From assembly GCF_013402815.2 (NCBI RefSeq), contig NZ_CP058601.1, forward strand, positions 1,116,001-1,180,000: a stretch of DNA of 64,000 bases, read 5' to 3'. Under the pieces are notes generated by a model. That model ran no database searches and had not been told where the DNA came from. It saw only the letters and a list, made by a program, of their open reading frames with translations. This document shows positions 1 to 9,100 of the stretch, in pieces. The DNA comes from Natrinema halophilum (GTDB lineage Archaea; Halobacteriota; Halobacteria; Halobacteriales; Natrialbaceae). The translations under genes were made by a program, and so were the position numbers. Each line of letters begins with the position of its first letter. The stretch's first letter is position 1.

Positions 1-1355
1 ACGGACTGGTCACCATCGGCGGCTGTGACAAGAACATGCCCGGAATGATGATGGCGTCCATTCGGACCGACCTCCCGTCGGTCTTCCTCTACGGGGGTTC
101 CATCATGCCCGGCGAGCACGAGGGACGCGAGATCACCGTCCAGAACCTCTTCGAGGGCGTCGGTGCCGTCGCGGACGGAGAAATGTCGAGCGAGGAACTC
201 GACGAAATGGAACGGAATGCCTGTCCCGGCGCCGGCTCCTGCGGTGGCATGTTCACCGCGAACACGATGGCATCGATTTCGGAGGCGCTCGGGTTCGCCC
301 CACTCGGCAGCGCCAGTCCGCCCGCTGAGGGCAATTCGCGCTACGAGGTCGCCCGCGAGGCCGGCGAACTCGCCGTCGAAGCCGTCAAAGAGCAACGAAA
401 ACCATCCGACTTCCTCAGCAGGGAGTCGTTCGAGAACGCGATCGCCCTCCAGGTCGCCGTCGGCGGCTCGACTAACGCCGTCTTGCACCTGCTGGCGATG
501 GCCGCCGAAGCCGGGGTCGAACTCTCCATCGAGGAGTTCGACCAGATCAGCCAGCGCACCCCGAAGATAGCCGACCTCCAGCCCGGTGGCCAGCGGGTAA
601 TGCAGGACCTCCACGAAGTCGGCGGCGTCCCAGTCGTCTTGAACGCCCTCTACGAGGCGGATCTGCTCCACGGAGACGCGCTGACGGTTACGGGCAACTC
701 GATCGGCGAAGAACTCGAGCGACTCGATCCACCGACGATCGAAGATCTCGACGCAGACTTCCTCTACACCGTCGACGAGCCGAAAAACGAGCAGGGGGCG
801 ATTCGAATCCTGACCGGGAACCTCGCGCCCGGCGGTTCGGTCCTCAAGGTTACCGGCGACGACGATCTCCACCACGAAGGTCCCGTCCGCGTCTTCGAAG
901 ACGAGGAAAACGCCATGGCGTACGTCCAAGAGGGACACGTCGAGAGCGGCGACGTGATCGTCATCCGCAACGAGGGGCCTCAAGGCGGGCCCGGAATGCG
1001 GGAGATGCTGGGCGTCACGAGCGCGGTCGCGGGTCAGGGTCACGCTGAAGACGTCGCACTCATCACCGACGGCCGCTTTTCCGGTGCCACGCGCGGGTTC
1101 TCGATCGGCCACGTAGCTCCGGAGGCGTTCGCGGGCGGCCCCATCGGCCTCATCGAGGATGGCGACGTGGTCACCATCGACATCGCCGAGCGGACCCTCG
1201 AGGTGGACGTCGACGACGACGAACTCGAGGCCCGACGTGAGGAGTGGGAGCAACCCGAGCCGAACTACGAGACCGGCGTCCTGGCCAAATTTGGCCGCGA
1301 TTTCGGGTCGGCTGCGAACGGTGCGGTGACTAACCCTGGCGTCAAAGACGAGTAG
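1..1355 (+). CDS. ilvD: dihydroxy-acid dehydratase (5' end outside window)
   Basis: Catalyses dehydration of 2,3-dihydroxy-isovalerate or -methylvalerate to the 2-oxo acid in branched-chain amino acid synthesis; a cytosolic Fe-S enzyme. The open frame enters from the window edge (first full codon at base 3), so the N-terminus is missing. Visible family motifs are TIGGCDKNMPG at the very start (cluster Cys), CPGAGSCGGMFTANTM further on (second cluster Cys), and near the C-terminus DGRFSGATRGFSIGHVAPEA, the substrate and catalytic segment. The C-terminus is intact and ends in TAG. About 450 of the usual 550-580 residues are present. The identification is very secure. Confidence 0.97.
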   Translation, partial: GLVTIGGCDKNMPGMMMASIRTDLPSVFLYGGSIMPGEHEGREITVQNLFEGVGAVADGEMSSEELDEMERNACPGAGSCGGMFTANTMASISEALGFAPLGSASPPAEGNSRYEVAREAGELAVEAVKEQRKPSDFLSRESFENAIALQVAVGGSTNAVLHLLAMAAEAGVELSIEEFDQISQRTPKIADLQPGGQRVMQDLHEVGGVPVVLNALYEADLLHGDALTVTGNSIGEELERLDPPTIEDLDADFLYTVDEPKNEQGAIRILTGNLAPGGSVLKVTGDDDLHHEGPVRVFEDEENAMAYVQEGHVESGDVIVIRNEGPQGGPGMREMLGVTSAVAGQGHAEDVALITDGRFSGATRGFSIGHVAPEAFAGGPIGLIEDGDVVTIDIAERTLEVDVDDDELEARREEWEQPEPNYETGVLAKFGRDFGSAANGAVTNPGVKDE

Positions 1356-1474
1356 GCGAATCCGCCTTTCCGGACGTTCTGGCTCGGCGGTTACCCACCG
1401 CGTCGTAACGTTCCCTTCGATTTCCTGCACGAATCTTTCCCGCCCCTGTGACCGAATAGCAGATAGAACGATCC

Positions 1475-1630
1475 ATGTGTAAATATTGCCTCGAATGCGA
1501 CTGGCAGATTAGCATGGCCGGTGGCCATACTGAAAAAGAGGTTTCGAAAAAGGCCATCGAACACTTCGTCGAGACGGGACACACAGTCGATTCGATCCGG
1601 CTTCCACCGCCAGTGATACTCGAAAACTGA
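1475..1630 (+). CDS. small Cys-rich protein, 51 aa
   Basis: Not in any family I can name. The ATG at 1475 opens a 51-residue frame starting MCKYCLECDW, with a C-x2-C-x2-C cluster, then a soluble, mildly charged segment ending PPPVILEN. Haloarchaea encode many very short proteins with paired cysteines that probably bind zinc, and this resembles them. It stands alone between ilvD (same strand, 119 bp upstream) and ribL (opposite strand). The overlapping frames on the other strand have no family features. Function is unknown; a metal-binding role is inference. Confidence 0.6.
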   Translation: MCKYCLECDWQISMAGGHTEKEVSKKAIEHFVETGHTVDSIRLPPPVILEN

Positions 1631-1759
1631 CCCACCTCAATCGACGGGTTTCGTTCGTCCGTCGATGCCCGCCGTTTGACTCTGTGGGGGAAGCTGACGC
1701 ACCCGAGAGGTACGGTCGGTCCGTGAATGTACCAGGCGAAACGTACCGATCGATCCCGC

Positions 1760-2191
1760 TTACCCTCGTCGCTCGAGAATTCGATCGATGATCAGCCTTG
1801 TCGATAACAGTTCCTCCTCGTCGGTCGGTTCGCGGCCGCTTGCCCGACGAACCTCGCAGTCGATGCCGCGGCGCTCGAGTTCGGTTTCGATAGCCTCGTC
1901 GTCGAGGTGCTGGTCGTGGCCCAGGGCGATTACGTCGGGATCGATCGTTTCGATCGGGACGAAGATATCCTCCTCGTGACCCAGCATGGCCTCGTCGACG
2001 GCCTCGAGTGCGCCGACTACGTCTCGGCGCTGAGTGGCAGGACAGATCGGCGCTTCCTTGTGATCGACGTTCGCCTTTCGCGCGACGATCACGACGAGTT
2101 CATCACCCATCGTGGCAGCCTCCTCGAGGTAGTGAACGTGGCCCGGGTGGAGGATGTCGAACGTCCCCTGGGCGATTACCGTCCGTGTCAT
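1760..2191 (-). CDS. ribL: archaeal FAD synthase (RibL-type nucleotidyltransferase)
   Basis: Transfers AMP (or CMP in archaeal RibL) to FMN to make FAD. It belongs to the cytidylyltransferase superfamily. The 143-residue protein opens [20 protein letters not shown], containing the nucleotide-binding HxGH signature, and ends with the STRLIIDRI segment that matches the second conserved nucleotide-binding motif. I chose the internal ATG at 2191 because the alignable protein starts there; the longer open frame adds a non-conserved leader. Glycerol-3-phosphate cytidylyltransferase is the main alternative, but the short single-domain form beside a JAMM gene is the usual archaeal RibL setting. It is co-directional with the JAMM gene about 100 bp upstream. 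Confidence 0.85.
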   Translation of the reverse strand: MTRTVIAQGTFDILHPGHVHYLEEAATMGDELVVIVARKANVDHKEAPICPATQRRDVVGALEAVDEAMLGHEEDIFVPIETIDPDVIALGHDQHLDDEAIETELERRGIDCEVRRASGREPTDEEELLSTRLIIDRILERRG

Positions 2192-2291
2192 GTATCCCTC
2201 GGTGACACTCTCGCGGCCAGAAGGCTGCACGTCGGTTCCGTCGCGATTCGTCCGGTAGTCGCTGAAAGGATCGTCCCGAGCATAGCAAGGT

Positions 2292-2789
2292 TCATCGCCG
2301 CAGTTCCTCGTCGATATCGGCCTGTGTGAAATCGAAGAAATCCTCCGTCTCAGGCAGTTCGACGTCGATCACGTTCAGATCCGTCGGCTTTCCCTGCGAA
2401 TCGAACGCGCGCCAGTCCGTCCGGCGGTAGGGTGCGCCGATGATGACGTGGACGCTGCCCCGGCCGAAGGTGTCCAGATCCGCATTGCTCGGACTGATTA
2501 CGCCGTTAGGATGGGAATGAATGCTGCCCAGCGCCTTCACGTCGTTCGGAATCTGATTCGTCTTGACGGTCGCGCTGACGCTATTTGACTCGGTTCCGGG
2601 TACCACGAGGATATCCGTAATGACCAGCCCGTCCGAATCCATTCCAAGTCGATCGGCCTCCGTTCCTCGGAGAAACCCCATGTACTCGCTTGGATGGGTC
2701 GCCTCCGAGGATTCTAGGGCGAACTCGAGGGTCTCCTCGGCGATTCCGAGGATTTCGCTCGAGCGAAACAGCGCGTCGAACAGCCCCAT
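2292..2789 (-). CDS. JAMM/MPN+ metalloprotease
   Basis: Predicted zinc isopeptidase of the JAB1/MPN/Mov34 superfamily. Family members cleave ubiquitin-like (SAMP) conjugates in haloarchaea. The full JAMM motif is visible in the 165-residue protein: Glu35 in HPSEYMGF, then H91-S-H93 followed by seven residues, Ser101, two residues and Asp104 ([16 protein letters not shown]). The N-terminus [13 protein letters not shown] is short with no signal, so the protein is cytosolic. It lies between ribL and the broken MaoC-like gene, all on the minus strand, and may be co-transcribed with ribL. Its relation to the two characterised Haloferax JAMM proteins cannot be settled without alignment. Confidence 0.9.
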   Translation of the reverse strand: MGLFDALFRSSEILGIAEETLEFALESSEATHPSEYMGFLRGTEADRLGMDSDGLVITDILVVPGTESNSVSATVKTNQIPNDVKALGSIHSHPNGVISPSNADLDTFGRGSVHVIIGAPYRRTDWRAFDSQGKPTDLNVIDVELPETEDFFDFTQADIDEELRR

Positions 2790-2841
2790 ACCCCACCTCC
2801 GGCCTTGCGGTTGCTAAACGTTCCGATGCGCCCGTTATCAT

Positions 2842-3290
2842 TTATCGTCGAGCACGATCCGACGCCTCGTCGGTATGGGACGACTCGCTGTCCGGAACGG
2901 CGTCCGCCGGAACGATGCCGTCGATTTCGCCTCGTATCACGACCTCACCGACTCCGTTCCGACAGACCGCCGAACTCTCCTCGTCGTATCGATCTTCCCG
3001 TTCGGTTACAGACTCGAGTCGAAGGGGACAGGTACCCGCTCGCCGATATAGGCTGGCTCGGCGAACTCGAATTCCATATTGCGAGCGATATAGTTGAGTT
3101 CGCCGCCAATCTTCGTCGGCAGCGTTGCGGTGAGCAACCCCTGGGCGATCAATCGACCAGCGTCGTCCGGTTCGGTGTGTATCGGCTGCTGATCTCCCGA
3201 AATATCGTCGCATTCCCGGGCATCCTCGCGGCTGAAGGGCCGTACGAAGGTGTACTCGTCGCCTGTTGCAGGGGGAAGCGAGACGTCCAT
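2842..3290 (-). pseudogene. MaoC-like hot-dog hydratase, frameshifted
   Basis: The frame from ATG at 3290 encodes a MaoC/(R)-hydratase-like hot-dog domain: FSREDARECDDISGDQQPIH contains the D-x4-H type catalytic loop, followed by GLLTATLPTKIGGELNYIA. This frame stops at 3006. The rest of the domain (RLESVTEREDRYDEESS, then CRNGVGEVVIRGEIDGIV) continues in another frame to a stop at 2842. One missing base around 3023-3033, after codons for YIGER, explains both. Either the gene is recently inactivated or there is a base-calling error. The intact product would be about 149 residues, acting on enoyl-CoA or hydroxyacyl-CoA. It lies divergent from the DHH gene. Confidence 0.75.
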
Positions 3291-3597
3291 GCTGGACCGT
3301 CTGACGGTTTGCCTGTAGCTACTGATCGATATGCGACGTATCCGTCGGTTGCGAGGCGGTCGAAGGTTCGTCGTCGTGAATGCGGTCTGACGGGGCAGAC
3401 CGCCAGTCCAGTTCCGTCGCTCCGTCGACGTTCCGTCGGCGGGTTCGTACGCACCGCCTCGACACTTCACCCAGGCGAGAACCCTATCGACGGGGACGCG
3501 CGGTTCTCGAGTGGGATACCGGGTTTCGAAGGCGACCCGAATCGACATCGCATCTTGACAAGGGTTATACGCGACCACCCCCAAACGGCGAACCAAG

Positions 3598-5502
3598 ATG
3601 ACGCGTGACTCCGCCGGGGAACCCGGCGCAGACGACGGGGATTCCGTCGTCTACGATCTCGCTCCCGAATGTACCGCCGACGACATCGAACAGGGGCTTC
3701 CCTATCTCGCCGAAATCAACGGCATCGTCGACTATGGCGTCTTCGTAGATCTCTCCGATTCCGTTTCCGGTCTCGTTCACGAATCCGTCCTCGAGGGAAC
3801 GTACGCCGTCGGCGATGAACTCGTCGTCGAACTAGAGAGCATCCGCGAAAACGGCGACATGGCCTTTGAGCCCGTCGACATCGATGAATACGTGACCGAG
3901 GAAGTCAGCCACGATTACTCACTGACCGGCACTCACCGTCTCGAAAGCAATCTCGGTGAGCAGATTCACGTCGAGGGAGAAGTCACCCAGGTCAAACAGA
4001 CCGGTGGCCCGACGATTTTCCACGTCACCGACGAGAACGGCGTCGTACCCTGTGCCGCCTTCGAGGAGGCCGGGGTCCGTGCGTACCCGACGATCGAGGT
4101 CGGCGACATCGTCCGCGTGACGGGCATGCCGGAACACCGCGAAGGGTCGATACAGATCGAGGTCGACGGCCTCTCGAAACTCGATGGCGAAGACGCTGAC
4201 GAGGCTCGCGAGCGCCTCGATTCTGCACTCGAGGCTCGAGCCGAACCGCACGACGTTGCGCCGCTGATCGACTGGCCGGCGTTCGAAAAGCTCCGCCCGA
4301 ACCTCGAGGAAGTCGCGAAACTGCTTCGTCGAACGGTTCTCGACGGGCGCCCGATTCGCGTTCGCCACCACGCCGACGGCGACGGAATGTGTGCAGCCGT
4401 TCCCGTCCAGATCGCCCTGGAGCGGTTCATCGCCGACGTTCACGAAGACGAGAACGCACCCCGGCATCTGATCAAGCGACTTCCGGCGAAAGCTCCCTTC
4501 TACGAGATGGAAGATGCGACGCGAGACCTCAACTTCGCGCTCGAGGATCGCGAGAAACACGGCCAGCAACTTCCGCTCTTGCTCATGCTCGACAACGGCT
4601 CGACGGCCGAAGACGTCCCGGCGTACGAGACGTTGGCCCACTACGACATCCCGATCGTCGCGATCGACCACCACCACCCCGACCCCGAGGCAGTCGGTGA
4701 CCTCCTCGACGCCCACGTGAATCCGTATCTCCACGACGAGGATTACCGAATAACGACGGGAATGCTCTGTGTCGAGCTCGCACGAATGATCTACCCGGAT
4801 CTCACTGAGGAACTCCGTCACATTCCTGCCGTGGCCGGCCTTTCGGACCGATCGAAGGCCGACGCGATGGACGACTACGTGGAACTCGCCGCCGAGAAGG
4901 GCTACGACGAAAACCGCCTGCAGGACGTCAGCGAAGCGCTGGATTATGCCGCCTTCTGGCTGCGCTACAACTCCGGCGACCAGCTGATACAGGATCTACT
5001 CCACCTCGATGACGACGAGGAAGCGCGCCACCGAGATCTCGTCTCTTTCTTCGCCGACCGCGCACGCGAGGAAGTCGATGAACAACTCGATGCCGCGATG
5101 CCCCATCTCGAGCACGAAACGCTCGACAACGGCGCTCACCTCTACCGAATCGACGTGGAGAACTACGCCCACCGGTTTACCTACCCCGCACCGGGGAAGA
5201 CAACCGGCGAAATCCACGATCGCAAGATCGAAGAGACCGGCGACCCGGTAATCACGGTCGGTTATGGGCCTGATTTCGCCGTGTTGCGCAGCGACGGTGT
5301 CCGACTGGACATTCCGACCATGGTGTCGGAACTCGAAGCCGAGATAGCCGGCGGTGGCGTCTCCGGTGGCGGCCACCTCGTCGTCGGATCGATCAAGTTC
5401 GTCACCGGCAAGCGCGAGGAAGTGATCGATGCCCTGGTCGAAAAGATGGCCGAAGCCGACATCGACGAAGCGCTTTCGAGTGCAGCCCCGATCGACGACT
5501 GA
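3598..5502 (+). CDS. S1/OB-fold DHH-family phosphoesterase (RecJ-like)
   Basis: A 634-residue archaeal RecJ/GAN-like protein. Order: S1 RNA-binding domain (about 35-105, YLAEINGIVDYGVFVDL), OB-fold (about 125-195, VEGEVTQVKQTGGPTIFHVT), DHH phosphoesterase core (about 240-480) with RHHADGDGMCAA and VAIDHHHPDPEA, which hold the metal-binding Asp/His residues, and a C-terminal DHHA1-type domain with VSGGGHLVVG near residue 588. The metal ligands look intact, so it should be an active Mn-dependent single-strand exonuclease or phosphodiesterase in repair or RNA turnover. Start ATG is at 3598, with an A/T-rich stretch shortly upstream. It stands alone and is followed by the 21-bp repeat array. Confidence 0.9.
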   Translation: MTRDSAGEPGADDGDSVVYDLAPECTADDIEQGLPYLAEINGIVDYGVFVDLSDSVSGLVHESVLEGTYAVGDELVVELESIRENGDMAFEPVDIDEYVTEEVSHDYSLTGTHRLESNLGEQIHVEGEVTQVKQTGGPTIFHVTDENGVVPCAAFEEAGVRAYPTIEVGDIVRVTGMPEHREGSIQIEVDGLSKLDGEDADEARERLDSALEARAEPHDVAPLIDWPAFEKLRPNLEEVAKLLRRTVLDGRPIRVRHHADGDGMCAAVPVQIALERFIADVHEDENAPRHLIKRLPAKAPFYEMEDATRDLNFALEDREKHGQQLPLLLMLDNGSTAEDVPAYETLAHYDIPIVAIDHHHPDPEAVGDLLDAHVNPYLHDEDYRITTGMLCVELARMIYPDLTEELRHIPAVAGLSDRSKADAMDDYVELAAEKGYDENRLQDVSEALDYAAFWLRYNSGDQLIQDLLHLDDDEEARHRDLVSFFADRAREEVDEQLDAAMPHLEHETLDNGAHLYRIDVENYAHRFTYPAPGKTTGEIHDRKIEETGDPVITVGYGPDFAVLRSDGVRLDIPTMVSELEAEIAGGGVSGGGHLVVGSIKFVTGKREEVIDALVEKMAEADIDEALSSAAPIDD

Positions 5503-5566
5503 AAGCGACCCAACCCGTTGCTCGTAGGTTCTTCGCGCCGTTCGTCTCCAGGGGACATCCGCCAGA

Positions 5567-5776
5567 GTAGTTGGAATACCTGCCGATGTAGCTGGAATAC
5601 CTGCCGATGTAGCTGGAATACCTGCCGATGGAGCTGGAATACCTGCCGATGGAGCTGGAATACCTGCCGATGAAGTTGGAATACCTGCCGATGTAGCTGG
5701 AATACCTGCCGATGTAGCTGGAATACCTGCCGAAATAGTTTCGATCTCTGCCGGAGCAGTCGGGATGTCTCGTGTT
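5567..5776. repeat. 21-bp tandem repeat array, about 8 good units plus 2 decayed
   Basis: Consensus gtagctggaatacctgccga plus a final t. Units begin at 5567, 5588, 5609, 5630, 5651, 5672, 5693 and 5714 with 0-2 differences each; units at 5735 and 5756 are strongly diverged. The period is a multiple of three, so two minus-strand frames read through it as seven-residue repeats, but neither resembles a real protein. There are no unique spacers, so it is not CRISPR. It starts 64 bp after the DHH stop. The rest of 5503-6149 contains no gene I can support; the last 100 bases before the GH97 gene are A/T-rich and probably carry its promoter. Confidence 0.9.
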
Positions 5777-6149
5777 GGCGTTGTGTATTTCGATAGCGTT
5801 GCGTATTCCTCGTCACGGCGATGTGAGCCCGAATTGGGAACGGGCGATGCGAATGCGGTCCGAAAGTCGCTCCATCCGAGCGGTAACGGTCCGTTCACAA
5901 CTACCAAAGAGCGGCGACCGACCGTTTCCGATCGAATACCGGCGGATGCACCAGTAAAGTCGTCATCCGCGACGGATACCGATCTCCGGAGCCGACCCCG
6001 TCGCTACGAGTCGGTCGGGCTGAGCGTCCGATATTTCGGTTTCGGACCCCGTTCTGGCAACGGATCGCGTTTTCCACGCCAAACAGGAGGTGGAATAAAT
6101 TCGTCAGGTAGTAAATTTTTAGTGTCAGTGTCGAGATCGGTATCTTGAA

Positions 6150-9100
6150 ATGATTGATGATTGTTCTCACCAAACATTTCCCACGTATCGACGTCGAGGA
6201 GTTCTCGGCGGAATGGCATCGCTATTTGCAGCGACGACTTATTCGCTGAACATCTCGGCCGACGCCGCTTCGCCGGTTCGCGAGGGCAATGACTCGGCGG
6301 TGCAGACGGTGTCTTCGCCGGATGGGAGCGTCGCCGTGGCGGTCGACGTCACTGACGGAACGCCGACGTATAGCGTCACGTTCGAGGGGTCATCCGTCAT
6401 CGACACCTCGCGTCTCGGATTCGAGTTTCAGAACCAGCCGACCTTCGGCGTCGGGAGCGACGGGGACGATATCACCGTTACCGGAAGTGAACGGACGACG
6501 GTCGATACGACGTGGGAACCGATCTGGGATCAGTACGACGAAATCCCCGAACGCTACTGCGAACTCCGACTTGGACTCGTCGAAACCACGGGTTCTGGTC
6601 GGGGTGGAACGCTCGAGATCCGGGTGTTCGACGACGGACTCGGGTTTCGGTTCCTCTTTGGCGAGAGCTTCGGCGATCCGTTCGTCATCACGTCTGAGCG
6701 AACCGAATACGCCTTTGCAGGGGACTACGAATCGTGGTGGATTCCCAGCGATTACGATAACTTCGAACTCGAGTACGAGCGGACCCCGTTGAGCTCTATC
6801 GGATCGACGCTCGAGACTGATCTGGGAGGCACGTTCGACGGCGTTCACACACCGATGACGATGCGAACCGACGACGATCACTACGTCAGCGTCCACGAGG
6901 CGAACCTCGACGATTACGCGTCGCTTGCAATCGCGCCCCGAGGAGGCGGTGGAACCGACTTCGAATCGGAACTCGCCCCGCTTCCCGACGGCACGAAGGT
7001 GTCCGCGTCCGCGCCGCACGTAACGCCGTGGCGGACGATCCAACTCGGCGTGCGACCAGGCGATCTCGTCGAGTCGAACCTCATCGTCAATCTCAACGAT
7101 GACTACAGCGACGACGTGTTCGTCCAGGGAACGAACTGGATCGAACCGCAGAAGTTCATCGGCGTCTGGTGGCTAATGATCACCGGCCGCGCAGACTGGG
7201 AATATCAGGGCCCACAGTCCGGCAACCACGGGGCACAGACCGGTCGCGTAAAGCAGTACATGAACTTCGCGAGCGAGCACGATATCTCCGGCGTCCTCGT
7301 CGAGGGCTGGAACCGGGGCTGGTCGAGCTATCCGGGTGACGGAAACGGCTTCGACTTCACGGAGTCCTACCCCGACTTCGGTCTCGAAAGGGTGACCAGC
7401 TACGGTGCGCACCTCGACCCACCGACCCAGATGACGATGCACAACGAGACGGCGGGAGATTTCCGAAATTACGAATCACAGATCGACGAGGCGTTCGACC
7501 TGTACGACGACCTCGGTATCCGGACGATTAAAACCGGGTACGTCTCGGACGACGGAAATCTGGCCGGTGACGGTTTCAATCACCACAATCAGGTGCTCGT
7601 CAACCATCATACGCTGGTCGCGAAGACGGCAGCAGCCAACCGGCAGCTGCTCGACGTCCACGAGCCGATTCACCCGACCGGGCGCCGTCGAACCTATCCG
7701 AACATGATGACTCGCGAGGGTGTGAAAGGACAGGAGTACGACGCGTTCGGTGACGTTAGCCCCGCACACCACGTGACGTTTCCGTTTACGCGCATGCTCG
7801 GAGGTCCCGTCGAATACACCCCGGGTATCTTCGATATGGACTCCGGCTCCGGCGGCATCGAGACGACACGAGCGAAACAGCTCGCGATGTATCCGACGTA
7901 CTTCAGCGGTCTCCAGATGGTGGCGGATCTGCCCAGTTCGTACCTGGCCGACCAGCCAGCAACGCTTGGCGTCGGCGAGGTCGCTCAGGCACAACACGCC
8001 GAACTGTCTGGACTCGAGAGACGGTCGAAGTGGGCCAACTCGCAGGGCGAGGCGTACGTCCCGTTCGCCGGCGACAGCGACGAAAGCAGCCCGGCAGCCA
8101 CCTGGACTCTCGATACTGTCGATACAGGCGAGTACGACGTCCACATCCGGATCGCCAACTACGAGACCGACAATGGGTTGGACGACGGCGTGGATGCAAC
8201 CGCGACGCTCCAGATCGATGGCAACCCAGTCGAGCAGCTATCGATACCGGGAACCGAGTACTGGGACGTCTGGACCGAAACCTCCACGACCGTCTCGCTC
8301 GAGTGCGGCGATGCAGACCTCGGTCTGACGCTAACCGACGGGGACACCGGCGGGTTCAACCTCGACGCAATCGCCCTCACGGAGCCCGGACGGTCGATGC
8401 CAGAACCGGACGAGCCGCCGATCACCGGGCCGACGGTTCCCGAGTTCAAGTTCATCGAAGACGTTCCCGCCGCGGGCTGGGACGACACGCGCGTCGTAGA
8501 CTCGTCGATCGGCGAGTACATGATCACTGCTCGGAAGAAAGACGACGAGTGGTTCGTCGGCGCGATGACCGACGAGAACGGCCGCGCGCTCGAGATTCCT
8601 CTCGACTTCCTCGAGTCCCCGTCCGGTCGCAAGCGCAGTCACGAGAATGTCGACGAAAAACGGAGGGAGAACGGCGGGAACCGGAATAGCCCTGTAACGC
8701 GTGGCGAAAACTGCCACGAACGGGATCTGGACCACGGAAACGACCACGCGAAAGGCGCATACGTGGCCGAGATCTACTCGGACGGCACCGATGCGGACGA
8801 CGACGATCTCGAGGCCGTCCGCATCGACGCGGCGATCGTCGACCGATCGACGACGCTCCTGGCGTCGATGGTCGGTTCCGGCGGGACCGCCGTTCGGCTT
8901 TGTCCTGCAACGCGGGACGATCTCGAATCGATGCCGACGTACGATCGGCCCAGACAGGAGATCGACGTTTCGATCGACGATGAGACGTTCGTTCGGGAAC
9001 CGTTCATCTCCGCGACCGGTTCGAACGACGGGGACTACATCGGCGGAACGAACGTGGAACTCGTCGTGGACGGTGACGTCGCCGATAAGGGGAACGTTCG

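Noticed and set aside
3919-4821. 300-codon minus-strand frame inside the DHH gene
   Set aside because: Antisense shadow; Val/Arg/Asp-rich composition typical of reversed acidic coding sequence.
5567-5776. CRISPR array
   Set aside because: Units are directly adjacent with no unique spacers and no cas genes nearby.
4996-5907. Minus-strand protein with SAGIPAT repeats
   Set aside because: It overlaps the well-supported DHH gene in antisense and only reads through the tandem array; no start or domain features.
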